Positions 1 through 9,525 of a stretch of DNA of 64,000 nucleotides are shown here, one piece after another. The DNA is taken from positions 1-64,000 of the forward strand of contig CAMBDS010000011.1 of NCBI GenBank assembly GCA_945865405.1, given 5' to 3'. The translations under genes and the position numbers were made by a program. Numbering within the stretch: the stretch's first letter is position 1; each line of letters begins with the position of its first letter. A model generated the notes under the pieces. It was not told the DNA's origin and did not search any database. It saw only the letters and a list, made by a program, of their open reading frames with translations. Origin of the DNA: Caldithrix abyssi DSM 13497 (GTDB taxonomy: Bacteria > Electryoneota > AABM5-125-24 > Hatepunaeales > Hatepunaeaceae).

Positions 1-742
1 AGTGGAAAGAGTTGGAGAGGATTTGATTTGTATTAGTAGAGGGTATCAATATGTTCGTCGGAATTGACCCGGCCAACGCTTTTATGAAGCTGTATTGCAG
101 TTCGTTGAAATCGTAGATGCCATAAAGAATGACTTCAGTCAGATCAAGCTGTTCAGCTACATCTTTTTCTTTGAAGACTTGGGGGCTAAATGTGTCGAAC
201 TCAGTCGAGTAAGATGCACCGAAGGAAGATCTGAATGTGGCAAGTACACGAGATATGGCTAGCAACCGGTCTTTGGCTACTGGTCGAAGAGATGGGATGG
301 CGGGTAAATCGAAAGCCTCAAGATTCGCCTCAAGCAGATCGGAGAGAGCCCTACCGATTGAGCGACCAAAACCAGGAAATAGCGAGGAATCTCCGAAGGG
401 GTTCTCTTTGCCGAGTGCCTCACGCAAAGCGCTGTAGAGGAGAGCTGTTTCAGACCCTGAAGGAAGAGATGGTAACTTTAGCGGGATCAATGAGTTGATA
501 TGGAGGGCGAAGCGGGAGAGCGTCATGATTCGAACGTTTGCGAGATTGACACCATCCAATGCCAAATCTTTTTCAGTATAGGCGACCGCGGCTTCTGAGG
601 ATACGACCATAATCACACCGGCAAGTGGATCCGGTTTTTTGATGCGGTGAAGTTCTTCCTTTAGCATCGCTCCCAAATAGTCGGGGAAGTTGCCGAGAAA
701 GATGTTCGGACGCCCGGGTGTGGGAGTTGTGCTGATCAGAAT
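1..742 (-). CDS. AddB-like / PD-(D/E)XK-family helicase-nuclease, N-terminal part, runs off the left window edge
   Basis: My minus-strand translation is open from about 742 to base 1: ILISTTPTPGRPNIFLGNFPDYLGAMLKEELHRIKKPDPLAGVIMVVSSEAA...LDLTEVILYGIYDFNELQYSFIKALAG... The 'lYGiYDFnelQysfikaLa' segment resembles AddB-type nucleases. Not in the ORF track because it is open-ended. The start codon is uncertain (no ATG/GTG/TTG near the N-terminus). Confidence 0.6.
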   Translation of the reverse strand, partial: MLISTTPTPGRPNIFLGNFPDYLGAMLKEELHRIKKPDPLAGVIMVVSSEAAVAYTEKDLALDGVNLANVRIMTLSRFALHINSLIPLKLPSLPSGSETALLYSALREALGKENPFGDSSLFPGFGRSIGRALSDLLEANLEAFDLPAIPSLRPVAKDRLLAISRVLATFRSSFGASYSTEFDTFSPQVFKEKDVAEQLDLTEVILYGIYDFNELQYSFIKALAGSIPTNILIPSTNTNQILSNSFH

Positions 743-746
743 TGCC

Positions 747-3614
747 TCACCTGAGGAGGATTAGCGGGCTGGAGTAACTTTGTCCGGATGAATGCAGGTT
801 GAAGTGATAGTATCCGGCGGGCAGACCTGCAGCGTTAAGAAAAACGGGCATTAATCCCGTATGAGCGGCGATTCCATTCGCACCCATGGATTGCCTGCCA
901 AGTAAATCGGTGAGAGACCACTGATACTCAGACCCGGAAGCAAGCCTACATAAGACGGTCGTTTGTGCATTAAATGGGTTGGGATAAACTGAGGAGATCC
1001 CGAAAAATTCAGGCTGGTGAGGCTTACCGGATGTCAAACCCACGCCATGCCTGTCTCGCGCAGCTTGCAGTCCTTCAGAGAGCATCGCAAGCGATTCTCC
1101 GCCAAGCATAGCAAATGCGACGCAAAGAGTCTCACTTTCAGCAAGCGATAAGGGTCCGACTCCGATCAATTGCCCCCAATCATCTGGCGAATCACCCGAA
1201 GTCCGACTGAATCCTGATCTAAATATATTGCTTTTGTCTGCGTCAGTCCAACTATGGTTGACGTCTCCTCGATTGACCCCGCAGTAGAAATCGGCGTCGC
1301 GACCCATAACGCCAACACCGAAAATGGAGCGATTCTCGACCGTGTTGTGAATGGTGACCGGAGACATCCAGCCAAGCCCCGACTCACTTTGCCAATGCAA
1401 CAGATTATCATTCGAATGGTTTATATCCCAATCGAGGTAGAGACAAACATAAACGGAATCGAGCGGCGGGAAGCCGTGCTGCAAAGTCAAAGCGTAGGAG
1501 AGTACAGCATAATTATTGTCCGCGACATTCAGATCGACGATTGTCGTTTGCCAGATATCGAGACCGAGAATTGTGTCGGCTGAGTCGTCAGAGAAGTGCG
1601 TTTCAAGTTCAAGTTTTCCATCCAATGAATCGACACCGACACCGGGGAAAAGTGGATAAAAGTCGTAGCTATTCTGATTGTCATTCCCATATGCGTTGTC
1701 AGAAACCCGATTGCCTGAGGCTCCAACCATCAACGAACCATGAAACAGTGCCGATAAGCCATCGACGGGATAGCGAAATCCCTCGCCGTAGCCGGTCCCG
1801 GTCGTATAGTCGTTGTACCCGATAGACCCCATATCTGCGACGGTTATCGCAATTTTTTCGTTACGAATCGTTTGGTAGGATGTTCGGACGCCAATTGTAA
1901 ATGGAATGCGCGAAACTTCCCCATCTTCCGCTTCGATGTGTAGATTACATTTTATCACTAAGTTGTCGGCGGCATTGGCAGATATTCTTGCTCGCAATGG
2001 TGTTGTGGCAGTTGAAATTGTCTCGCCGGGTGCCAAAGTCAGATTATCAGTCGACATGTCTTCGATGAAAAGCAAGGGGCTGAAAGAAGCCATTCGGATC
2101 GAAAAACGAGCAACCTGCGACAACGGATTTCGCAGAATAAATGATATTTGGAGCCTGTCACCCGGATCGTTGATGCCGTCGCCATCAGGTTCTATGATCG
2201 ACACGCTATTGATAATTACAGCCGACTTTTGATCGGCTAACATCCGATAGAGGTTGATTCTTCCACTTCCGATTTTTCCTGCATAAGTGCCGTTGAAATC
2301 GTCGATTGGGTCAGAGCTGATCTCAATCTGTTTTTTCAATCGCTCCGGAGTCCAGTCGGGGTGAAGTGATTTCACCAATCCAGCAGCACCAGCTACTATC
2401 GGTGACGCCATCGATGTACCGTCCTCGATGCCGTAACTCTGATTCGGAAAAAGCGAGTAGATCCGGCTTCCCGGCGCGCTCACATCTACCCAAACACCGC
2501 TGTTGCTAAAGTCAGAGCGCAAGTCGTGATCATCGGTCGAAGCAACAGCAAGAACCTCATCGTAGGCGGCTGGATAATGATCGAAAGCCGAAGGGTGCTC
2601 ATTGAGATTTCCAGCCGCGGCAACAATCAGACAGCCTTGCGCGGTTGCGTATTGAACCACAACTCGTTCAAGCTGCGAGATGTCGTCCCCACCCCACGAG
2701 AGATTGACGACATCGGCTCCATTCACTGCCGCGTAAAGGAGTCCCTCGAATCCGTGGGTTATCCCTCGCCCAGCTCCAGCACGTATCGCCATTATGCGAC
2801 AATCATAGCCGACGCCAGCTATGCCAAATCTGTTGTCGGTCCCCGCGCAAGCGATTCCTGCGACGTGAGTACCGTGATTGTCGCGAGCACCCGGGCGCGG
2901 ATCCGGATCGTCATCATAAAAATCCCAGCCATTAATGTCGTCGATGTAGCCGTTGTTATCGTCATCGACGCCAGTCTCACCATTTGATTCCATCTCATTT
3001 ACCCAAAGCTGTTGGATAAGATCGCCATGCCCTATATCGGTGCCTGCATCGACTACTGCAATGACTACCGCACGATCTCCATGCGAAATATCCCAAGCGG
3101 CTGGAGCGTGAATTTTATCGAGAGACCATTGGAGGGAATAAAACGGATCGCTTGGCGGTGCATCTATCCCGTCGTGTAGCTTCCCGCCCAGCCCATCGGT
3201 GTAGCGCACCGGGGGATTCTCAGCCCAAAGTACACCTTCCGAGTCGCTGATATTGCGCAACAAGCCATCCAAGTCGGAAACTTGGCTGGCATCGGCAAAG
3301 AAAATGTTCTTGAAGAGCGGATCGGTGTGAGCTTTTGACGGCAAATTGAGAGACTTAATCGTGATAGGATCGATGTAATTGTCGCGCTGTGGGAGGAGTT
3401 GGTCTGTCCAGTCTGCCCGAGGTAATCCGGTTGCAGCGACTTGGGACTCATCAAGTTTGAAATAAATCCTACCTTCAGAATTTCTCTCAATAGCGATGGA
3501 ATACTCGACAGCACTCAATGAGATGATCGTCAAAACGAAAAGAGCGCCACACCGCCAAAATTGGCGCAGCAACTCTTTTTTTCTGAAAAGTTCGAATCCA
3601 GAATGATTTTTCAA
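747..3614 (-). CDS. Secreted subtilisin-like (S8) serine peptidase with C-terminal T9SS-type sorting domain
   Basis: Catalytic-triad motifs VVDAGTDIGHGDL, NHGTHVAGIA and GTSMASPIVAGAAG; N-terminal signal-like hydrophobic stretch; C-terminal ISSVYPNPFNAQTTVLCRLASG... Confidence 0.93.
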   Translation of the reverse strand: MKNHSGFELFRKKELLRQFWRCGALFVLTIISLSAVEYSIAIERNSEGRIYFKLDESQVAATGLPRADWTDQLLPQRDNYIDPITIKSLNLPSKAHTDPLFKNIFFADASQVSDLDGLLRNISDSEGVLWAENPPVRYTDGLGGKLHDGIDAPPSDPFYSLQWSLDKIHAPAAWDISHGDRAVVIAVVDAGTDIGHGDLIQQLWVNEMESNGETGVDDDNNGYIDDINGWDFYDDDPDPRPGARDNHGTHVAGIACAGTDNRFGIAGVGYDCRIMAIRAGAGRGITHGFEGLLYAAVNGADVVNLSWGGDDISQLERVVVQYATAQGCLIVAAAGNLNEHPSAFDHYPAAYDEVLAVASTDDHDLRSDFSNSGVWVDVSAPGSRIYSLFPNQSYGIEDGTSMASPIVAGAAGLVKSLHPDWTPERLKKQIEISSDPIDDFNGTYAGKIGSGRINLYRMLADQKSAVIINSVSIIEPDGDGINDPGDRLQISFILRNPLSQVARFSIRMASFSPLLFIEDMSTDNLTLAPGETISTATTPLRARISANAADNLVIKCNLHIEAEDGEVSRIPFTIGVRTSYQTIRNEKIAITVADMGSIGYNDYTTGTGYGEGFRYPVDGLSALFHGSLMVGASGNRVSDNAYGNDNQNSYDFYPLFPGVGVDSLDGKLELETHFSDDSADTILGLDIWQTTIVDLNVADNNYAVLSYALTLQHGFPPLDSVYVCLYLDWDINHSNDNLLHWQSESGLGWMSPVTIHNTVENRSIFGVGVMGRDADFYCGVNRGDVNHSWTDADKSNIFRSGFSRTSGDSPDDWGQLIGVGPLSLAESETLCVAFAMLGGESLAMLSEGLQAARDRHGVGLTSGKPHQPEFFGISSVYPNPFNAQTTVLCRLASGSEYQWSLTDLLGRQSMGANGIAAHTGLMPVFLNAAGLPAGYYHFNLHSSGQSYSSPLILLR

Positions 3615-3665
3615 GAGATCCTTCGTGCCGGGAAATTCAAAAATACAGCAATTTCGAAGACAATT

Positions 3666-5543
3666 TTATCGCTCCGGGTATCGGTGGGTCGCTTCTCCGG
3701 ATAGTTTAAGAAGATATCCCTTACCCGGCATCAACCTGTCCATGTTGGAAAATCGATTTCGTGGCAGGTAAAATCTTCCGTTATCGTCTTTGACAATGAC
3801 GAGGGAATCGACAACATCGGCAAATGCTCGTTCGACGCTCATGCGAGCGTCTGGAAAGTAAGCAACGGCCTGCCAACCAGCCCGGAGGGGAATTTCACGA
3901 TCAAATTCTATCTCTTCACCTTCTATGACAAATTCAGTATTTTCCGTCAATTGAAGAAGATAACCGCTATTAACATCCCAAAAGGGAATGTTATTAAATC
4001 CTCTGTCAGGTGCATAAAACCTCCCCGAAGCATCCTTCACGAAACGCAATCGATTATTTTCGACTAAAGGCGATACTATTTCAACCAAACTTGGACTTGG
4101 TGGAGTTACCCTGAATGAGATCAGATTCCAGCCTTCCCGCAAGGAAAGCTGTTGCTCGACCAACGGTGGACCATCGACGCCGACATACCAGTCAGCTTGA
4201 ATTCCGGCTTCTGTGATCTCGATATTACGAACAGCGACGCCGGTTTCTCCTCCAGTGTAACTGATTGACCCGGGGTGACTCTCAAGATCAAAAGTATGAT
4301 TGTCGCTACTGCCTGGATATGGATCGCCAGTGTCACCGGGATTTTCGAATTGCTCGAGGTCGTAGTCGTTGTCAGCCTGTTCGAGGGCAATCAGATCGTG
4401 TTGATTGCCTTGATTTCCGGGGAAGAACGGGTGGTCGTTATTAGCCATAGCCTCATCGACATGGTAAATGAGAAGTCCCGCAGCAGGCAACTCACCGTCG
4501 AAGCCGGATTTATCCCTGTACTCGGCAAGGAAATACTGTGGACCGGGGTTTTCCGGGTTCCAAAGCTTAAAAGCTCGCCCAGATGACTCAGCTGGCGGCA
4601 ATGTTGCGCGACGATCAAATTCAAGCGACTCTAACTCAATCCAGCCCAATTTTTCTTTACACCACGAGTCAAACTGCACAGGCCGCCTTCCCCCATCACC
4701 CCAAGCACCGTATGACATTACTGACCAGTAACCAAGTCCAGCCGACTCGCCACCAGTGTCGTAAAGGTCTGGCAAGCCAAAAAGTGCGTGACCAAGCTCA
4801 TGTGAGAATACGCCGATATTCCCGTCTTCCGGGACAATCGTATAACCGTCGAATCGCACTCCATCGAGTTGCCCCAGTGCTTCGACATTCCAAGCGTGAG
4901 ACCAGATTTGGTTGACGTCATTGGGATTCTGCTCTGCGCCACCTCCAGCATGGATAATGAAAGGGGCATCAACGATACCGTCGTCATCGTTGTCGAATTG
5001 ACTAAAATCGGTATCTCCGTCTGCCGCTCGGATAGCGTCTTCTGCTAATCTTTGAGCATTCCGGGGGTAGTTCCCCAACCCGTATTGCCGATTGGTGTAA
5101 TAGGCATAAGTTTGAGGCGCACGGTACCAGCCGACAACCTCACCGGTGATAACAACCTGTTCGAAAGAGTTTTCAAAATAATAATCTCTCACACTGCCGG
5201 TTTGAAACTGATCTTCACTGAAGAGAATATTCTCGTAGTACTCACGTGAATGAGTCTCGTGATTGCCAAGATTATCGGCAAACTCGATCAAAATCACCGG
5301 TAATCTTAGCGTAACCTGATTTTCGTCATCCCTATGCAACTCATTGTTAGGATTGGCTAACCTAACTCCAGGTCGCTGGTCAAGCCCCCGCCCCAACGCA
5401 TCATTGCGGACCTGATCGACAAGATCACGCTGGTCGCGATTCAGTGCGCGCCATGCTTCAGGTTGTGGTGGCATGGCCGTCGCAACGCCAACCAGTAATA
5501 GCTGGATCAATGCAATTGTAATTTTCAATTTTTCTCTTTTCAT
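3666..5543 (-). CDS. M6-family (immune inhibitor A-like) secreted metalloprotease with two C-terminal repeat domains
   Basis: VFSHELGHALFGLPDLYD (HExxHxxxLPD); signal peptide; two C-terminal repeats beginning LREGWNLISF and LRAGWQAVAY. Confidence 0.9.
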   Translation of the reverse strand: MKREKLKITIALIQLLLVGVATAMPPQPEAWRALNRDQRDLVDQVRNDALGRGLDQRPGVRLANPNNELHRDDENQVTLRLPVILIEFADNLGNHETHSREYYENILFSEDQFQTGSVRDYYFENSFEQVVITGEVVGWYRAPQTYAYYTNRQYGLGNYPRNAQRLAEDAIRAADGDTDFSQFDNDDDGIVDAPFIIHAGGGAEQNPNDVNQIWSHAWNVEALGQLDGVRFDGYTIVPEDGNIGVFSHELGHALFGLPDLYDTGGESAGLGYWSVMSYGAWGDGGRRPVQFDSWCKEKLGWIELESLEFDRRATLPPAESSGRAFKLWNPENPGPQYFLAEYRDKSGFDGELPAAGLLIYHVDEAMANNDHPFFPGNQGNQHDLIALEQADNDYDLEQFENPGDTGDPYPGSSDNHTFDLESHPGSISYTGGETGVAVRNIEITEAGIQADWYVGVDGPPLVEQQLSLREGWNLISFRVTPPSPSLVEIVSPLVENNRLRFVKDASGRFYAPDRGFNNIPFWDVNSGYLLQLTENTEFVIEGEEIEFDREIPLRAGWQAVAYFPDARMSVERAFADVVDSLVIVKDDNGRFYLPRNRFSNMDRLMPGKGYLLKLSGEATHRYPER

Positions 5544-5608
5544 AATGTATAAATTTATTCAGAGGAAAGCCCTCTGTCAAGTGCGCTTCATCACCAGCAC
5601 TCATTTTT

Positions 5609-5624
5609 TTTACTTGGTAGTAAA
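5609..5624. promoter_or_regulatory. 16-bp perfect palindrome TTTACT-TGGT-AGTAAA, candidate operator
   Basis: Read directly; lies 65 bp upstream of the M6 protease start and matches a second copy at 5739-5754. Confidence 0.5.
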
Positions 5625-5732
5625 TTAAATTGTGATGCCTGTCAAATAATCCATTTAGTAAAACTGATAAATTTGAACTCGTTGAAAGACAGGACACCAA
5701 TAATCTCCCAACCAAACTCGCTGTCTAAATGA

Positions 5733-5761
5733 TTGACTTTTACCTTAAAGTAAATTATCTT
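5733..5761 (+). promoter_or_regulatory. Putative sigma70-like promoter TTGACT-17 bp-TATCTT with a palindrome TTTACCTTAAAGTAAA filling the spacer
   Basis: -35 TTGACT at 5733-5738, -10 TATCTT at 5756-5761, spacer exactly 17 bp, about 100 bp upstream of the 5860 CDS. Confidence 0.45.
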
Positions 5762-5859
5762 TCACCAGCTTTATAATTGGATTCTAATATCCAAGTAGCA
5801 GTCAACTCTCGATAATCTCACGAAGTAATAAACATTACGTTCCTCTCCGCACAAAATAG

Positions 5860-7815
5860 ATGATTTCCAAGCCAGACCTCTCGACTGAGCAGATTGCGTC
5901 CCTCACTCTGCTCTACACAACCAAGACGGCAATTCAAGTCACTTTTGACGCCCTCGCTATTGCAGTTACATTCATCGGTGCCCTGCTCCTACGCCTCTCG
6001 TTCGATACATGGCTAAATCTATTGCCCGCGTCCATGACCTATCTCCCTATAACAGTTGTTGTTGGGATTGTAGTGTTCTGGTCAGTTGGGTTTTATCGCA
6101 CCCTGTGGCGGTATGCAAGCGTTGACGCTGTTTGGCTTATTACAGGCGCTTCTTTTGCTGCGGTTGCAATTTCAGCATTGGTCATAAACCTTTTCGAACC
6201 CAACGTCTTTCCCTGGTCGATCTACATTATCGAGTGGATGGGACTTGCCCTGATCGTCGGCGGTGGTAGAATGACAATACGCTATGTCCGACGCCGTCCT
6301 GTTATGAATAAAAACCCCGAAAAAAAGCGAATTCTGATTTACGGTGCCGGTGATGCTGGTGAGATGATTTCCAGAGACATCATGCACAATAAAGGGAGCG
6401 AGCTTTGGCCTGTCGGTTTTATTGATGACGATCCTTTGAAGCACCGAAAATCGATGCATGGACTCCCGATATTTGGTGGAGTAGAGGTCGCAGGACAAGT
6501 TGTGCGAGAGAGTAAGGTTGACGAAATCGTCATCGCCATGCCCTCCATGACTGGTCCACAAACACGACAGATACTTCACAGTTTGCACGAGCAGATCACT
6601 GAAAAAATCGAGATCAGAACGTTGCCGCCTATTGCGGAACTTGTCAGTGGAAATGTATCGTTCAAGCAGATCAGAGACTTCGATGTAGTTGACTTGTTGA
6701 GGCGTGACCCGATCGAGCTTGACAGCAAACGAGTGGAGCGGATTCTTAAAGGAAAATGTGTATTAGTCAGCGGTGCTGGGGGGTCGATTGGAAGCGAAAT
6801 TTGCCATCAGGTCGCTGAGGGCAAACCATCGAAGATGATCCTGTTCGATATCAGCGAGCCAAACTTATACACTATCTGTGAAAGAATTTCGGCAGACTTC
6901 CCCGACTTGCAACTTGTCCCGGTCGTAGGAGATATTTCACATCGCTGGCTGGTTGACCGCGTGTTTAATGAGCACCATCCCAAGGTCGTCTTCCACGCTG
7001 CCGCCTATAAACATGTCCCTCTGATGGAGGACAATCCTCTCTCGGCACTTTCTAATAACGTGATCGGCACAAGGGTGCTGGCGGCAGTATCATCGGAACA
7101 TCGCGTCGAGCGCTTTGTGATGATCTCAACCGATAAAGCTGTTCGCCCGACCAACATGATGGGAGCAACAAAGCGTCTCTGCGAAATGTTGGTCGAGTCG
7201 CAACCGCACCAGCCGGGAAGCGTCTATTGCGCAGTCAGGTTCGGTAACGTGATGGGCAGTTCAGGGTCAGTTATCCCGAAGTTTGAGAAACAGATACTTG
7301 CCGGTGGGCCGGTTACGGTTACGCATCCAGATATCACGCGCTACTTTATGCTGACATCAGAAGCGGTGCAGCTCGTCTTGCAGGCGGCGTCACTTGAAGG
7401 CGAGTATGCAACCTATTTCCTCGACATGGGCGAGCCGGTGAAAATCGCCGAGTTAGCACGGGACATGATCTCGTTGCACGGATTCACGCCGGACAAGGAT
7501 ATCGAAATTGTCTATACCGAACTGCGCCCCGGTGAGAAATTGTATGAAGAACTTTGCCACACAGGCGACGGAATTCCGACTAACATCAATAAGATCTGGA
7601 TTGCCGATACGCCGTCGTTTAGCCGCGAGAAGTTCCTGCGAGAACTTGACGAACTGCTTGAGTCGTGCTACAGCCTGGACCGTAGAAACCTCTACTTAGG
7701 AGTAGCCCGACTTGTGCCAGATTTTCAACCGGCACTCAACTCACTCGAACAAAATGCGTTACAGATTGGTGGACAGTCTGACCGCCGGGTAACCATAACG
7801 CAACCACGCAAATAA
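5860..7815 (+). CDS. Membrane-anchored nucleoside-diphosphate-sugar dehydratase/epimerase (CapD/WbpM/PglF family)
   Basis: N-terminal TM helices, ILIYGAGDAGEM, then VLVSGAGGSIGSEICHQ, VFHAAAYKHVPLMEDNP, STDKAVRPTNMMGATKR. Confidence 0.94.
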   Translation: MISKPDLSTEQIASLTLLYTTKTAIQVTFDALAIAVTFIGALLLRLSFDTWLNLLPASMTYLPITVVVGIVVFWSVGFYRTLWRYASVDAVWLITGASFAAVAISALVINLFEPNVFPWSIYIIEWMGLALIVGGGRMTIRYVRRRPVMNKNPEKKRILIYGAGDAGEMISRDIMHNKGSELWPVGFIDDDPLKHRKSMHGLPIFGGVEVAGQVVRESKVDEIVIAMPSMTGPQTRQILHSLHEQITEKIEIRTLPPIAELVSGNVSFKQIRDFDVVDLLRRDPIELDSKRVERILKGKCVLVSGAGGSIGSEICHQVAEGKPSKMILFDISEPNLYTICERISADFPDLQLVPVVGDISHRWLVDRVFNEHHPKVVFHAAAYKHVPLMEDNPLSALSNNVIGTRVLAAVSSEHRVERFVMISTDKAVRPTNMMGATKRLCEMLVESQPHQPGSVYCAVRFGNVMGSSGSVIPKFEKQILAGGPVTVTHPDITRYFMLTSEAVQLVLQAASLEGEYATYFLDMGEPVKIAELARDMISLHGFTPDKDIEIVYTELRPGEKLYEELCHTGDGIPTNINKIWIADTPSFSREKFLRELDELLESCYSLDRRNLYLGVARLVPDFQPALNSLEQNALQIGGQSDRRVTITQPRK

Positions 7816-7838
7816 CCTGAATCGATAAATAACCGACC

Positions 7839-8381
7839 GTGTTTTTTTTTCACCCCAAACCGCCTCCCCTTCGAAGCATCCTATTCGTCTGTACTGCCAA
7901 CATCACTCGAAGCCCGGCCGCTGCCGGACTTTTTCGTCATTTAGCCACCATGTCAGGTGAGGATTGGGTAGTTGCATCAGCGGGGGTACGGGCAGTAAAG
8001 GGCGCTCTACCACTTCCCGCTGTCGAACGAGCCCTCGCTACACGAAAAATCTCGATCGGGTCTCATCGGTCACAACCGGTGACTAAGAAACTTATTACTA
8101 AATATCATTGGATCATGGTTATGGAGGGATATCACCGCGATTCGATTATAAAACTTGATCCAACATTTGCTGACAAGACCTTCATTATTAGAAACTTTGG
8201 ATTATCTACTCCGCTCGATTCGCCCGACTTTCCAGACCCAACATTCAGCAATAAAAAGGGCGAAGAGGCATTGGATGATTACTTTGAGTTCTTGAAATTA
8301 CTTGAGATAGAGATTCCAAGAGTGTTCGAATTACTTCGCGAGAGAGTGGTAAATTATGAGATGGGGCCGGAGAGCGAGTGA
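7839..8381 (+). CDS. Low-molecular-weight protein-tyrosine-phosphatase-like protein
   Basis: ILFVCTANITRSPAA (CX5RS P-loop) and DSPDFPDP acid loop; sits between polysaccharide genes. Confidence 0.85.
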   Translation: MFFFHPKPPPLRSILFVCTANITRSPAAAGLFRHLATMSGEDWVVASAGVRAVKGALPLPAVERALATRKISIGSHRSQPVTKKLITKYHWIMVMEGYHRDSIIKLDPTFADKTFIIRNFGLSTPLDSPDFPDPTFSNKKGEEALDDYFEFLKLLEIEIPRVFELLRERVVNYEMGPESE

Positions 8382-9445
8382 AGAAAATCCTAACTGTACT
8401 TGGCGCTCGCCCGCAATTTATCAAGCATTGTCCCACCGGCAAAGCTATCCGTGACTGCGGAATGGAAGATATAGTCGTGCATACAGGTCAACATTACGAC
8501 TATGAGATGTCGAAGCTCTTTTTCGACGAACTGCAGATCCCCGTACCAAACGTCAATCTTGGTATCGGATCCGGCTCGCAAGCCAATCAGACGGCTGCGA
8601 TCATAATTGCATTGGAAGAGAGCATGATCGAAATGAAGCCCGATTTGGTGCTTGTTCATGGCGATACAAACTCGACGCTTTCCGGCGCGCTTACGGCGGC
8701 AAAGCTTGGCATTCCCGTGGCGCACAATGAAGCCGGGATGAGGTCGTTTAATCGGTCGATGCCTGAAGAAATCAATCGAATCCTTACAGATCACTGTTCA
8801 ACGCTACTCTTCTGTCCGACGCAACCATCCGCCGATCAGCTTTTAAGCGAAGGCATAAGAGATGGTGTCCTTGTCATTGGCGATGTTCAGTACGACCTCG
8901 CAAGAATCCACCGCGACAAGGCCTTGGCAAATTCTAAAATTCTTCAAGAGCATTCACTCTTGGAGCGACACTATGTTCTGGTTACCCTACACAGACCCTA
9001 TACGGTCGATGATCCGAAACGACTTGCTCAACTCTTCAATGCATTCTCAGCTCTCGATGAGCAGATCGTGCTCCCACTGCATCCCCGAACCAAGGCACGA
9101 CTTCATGAATTCAATCTGACGGTTCCAGAGAACATTCTGATCATCCCCCCCGTCGGTTATCTCGACATGATGATGCTGGAGATGTCGGCGAGAATGATAA
9201 TGACAGACAGTGGTGGGGTGCAGAAAGAGTCATATTTTCACGGCATACCGTGTCTTACTCTTCGACCCGAAACTGAGTGGATAGAGACAGTTCAGGCGGG
9301 TTGGAACAGAGTGGTCGATACGGATGAGGCAAAGATATTGGATTCAGCACGGACGGAATGGTGGCGTGAGGATCGACCTTTGGTGTTTGGGGATGGGCAT
9401 GCTGCAGAAAAGCTTGCCTTCGTAGTGAAAGACTATCTGGGATAA
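8378..9445 (+). CDS. wecB: UDP-N-acetylglucosamine 2-epimerase (non-hydrolysing)
   Basis: LTVLGARPQFIKHCP, VHTGQHYDYEMS, VLVHGDTNSTLSGALTAAKLGIPVAHNEAGMRSF, MTDSGGVQKESYFHGIPCLTLRPETEWIE; 4-bp overlap with the upstream CDS. Confidence 0.95.
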   Translation: MKKILTVLGARPQFIKHCPTGKAIRDCGMEDIVVHTGQHYDYEMSKLFFDELQIPVPNVNLGIGSGSQANQTAAIIIALEESMIEMKPDLVLVHGDTNSTLSGALTAAKLGIPVAHNEAGMRSFNRSMPEEINRILTDHCSTLLFCPTQPSADQLLSEGIRDGVLVIGDVQYDLARIHRDKALANSKILQEHSLLERHYVLVTLHRPYTVDDPKRLAQLFNAFSALDEQIVLPLHPRTKARLHEFNLTVPENILIIPPVGYLDMMMLEMSARMIMTDSGGVQKESYFHGIPCLTLRPETEWIETVQAGWNRVVDTDEAKILDSARTEWWREDRPLVFGDGHAAEKLAFVVKDYLG

Positions 9446-9465
9446 GGTCGAACTGTAGATCTCTT

Positions 9466-9503
9466 AATGAGCAAAGCTCGTCGGATGACGGGCTTTGCTC
9501 ATT
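9466..9503. terminator. Strong hairpin between convergent genes, probable bidirectional terminator
   Basis: AATGAGCAAAGC tCGTC GGAT GACGg GCTTTGCTCATT: 12-bp perfect outer stem, one T/G position, 4-bp inner stem, GGAT loop; no long T-tract. Confidence 0.65.
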
Positions 9504-9525
9504 GTGACCTATAGCGAACGAAACT

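Noticed and set aside
235-498. Plus-strand ORFs 235-498 and 237-437
   Set aside because: Shadows of the minus-strand AddB-like frame that is open across 1-742; composition does not look like protein.
2526-2987. 153-aa plus-strand ORF inside the S8 peptidase
   Set aside because: Antisense to a well-supported peptidase with intact catalytic motifs.
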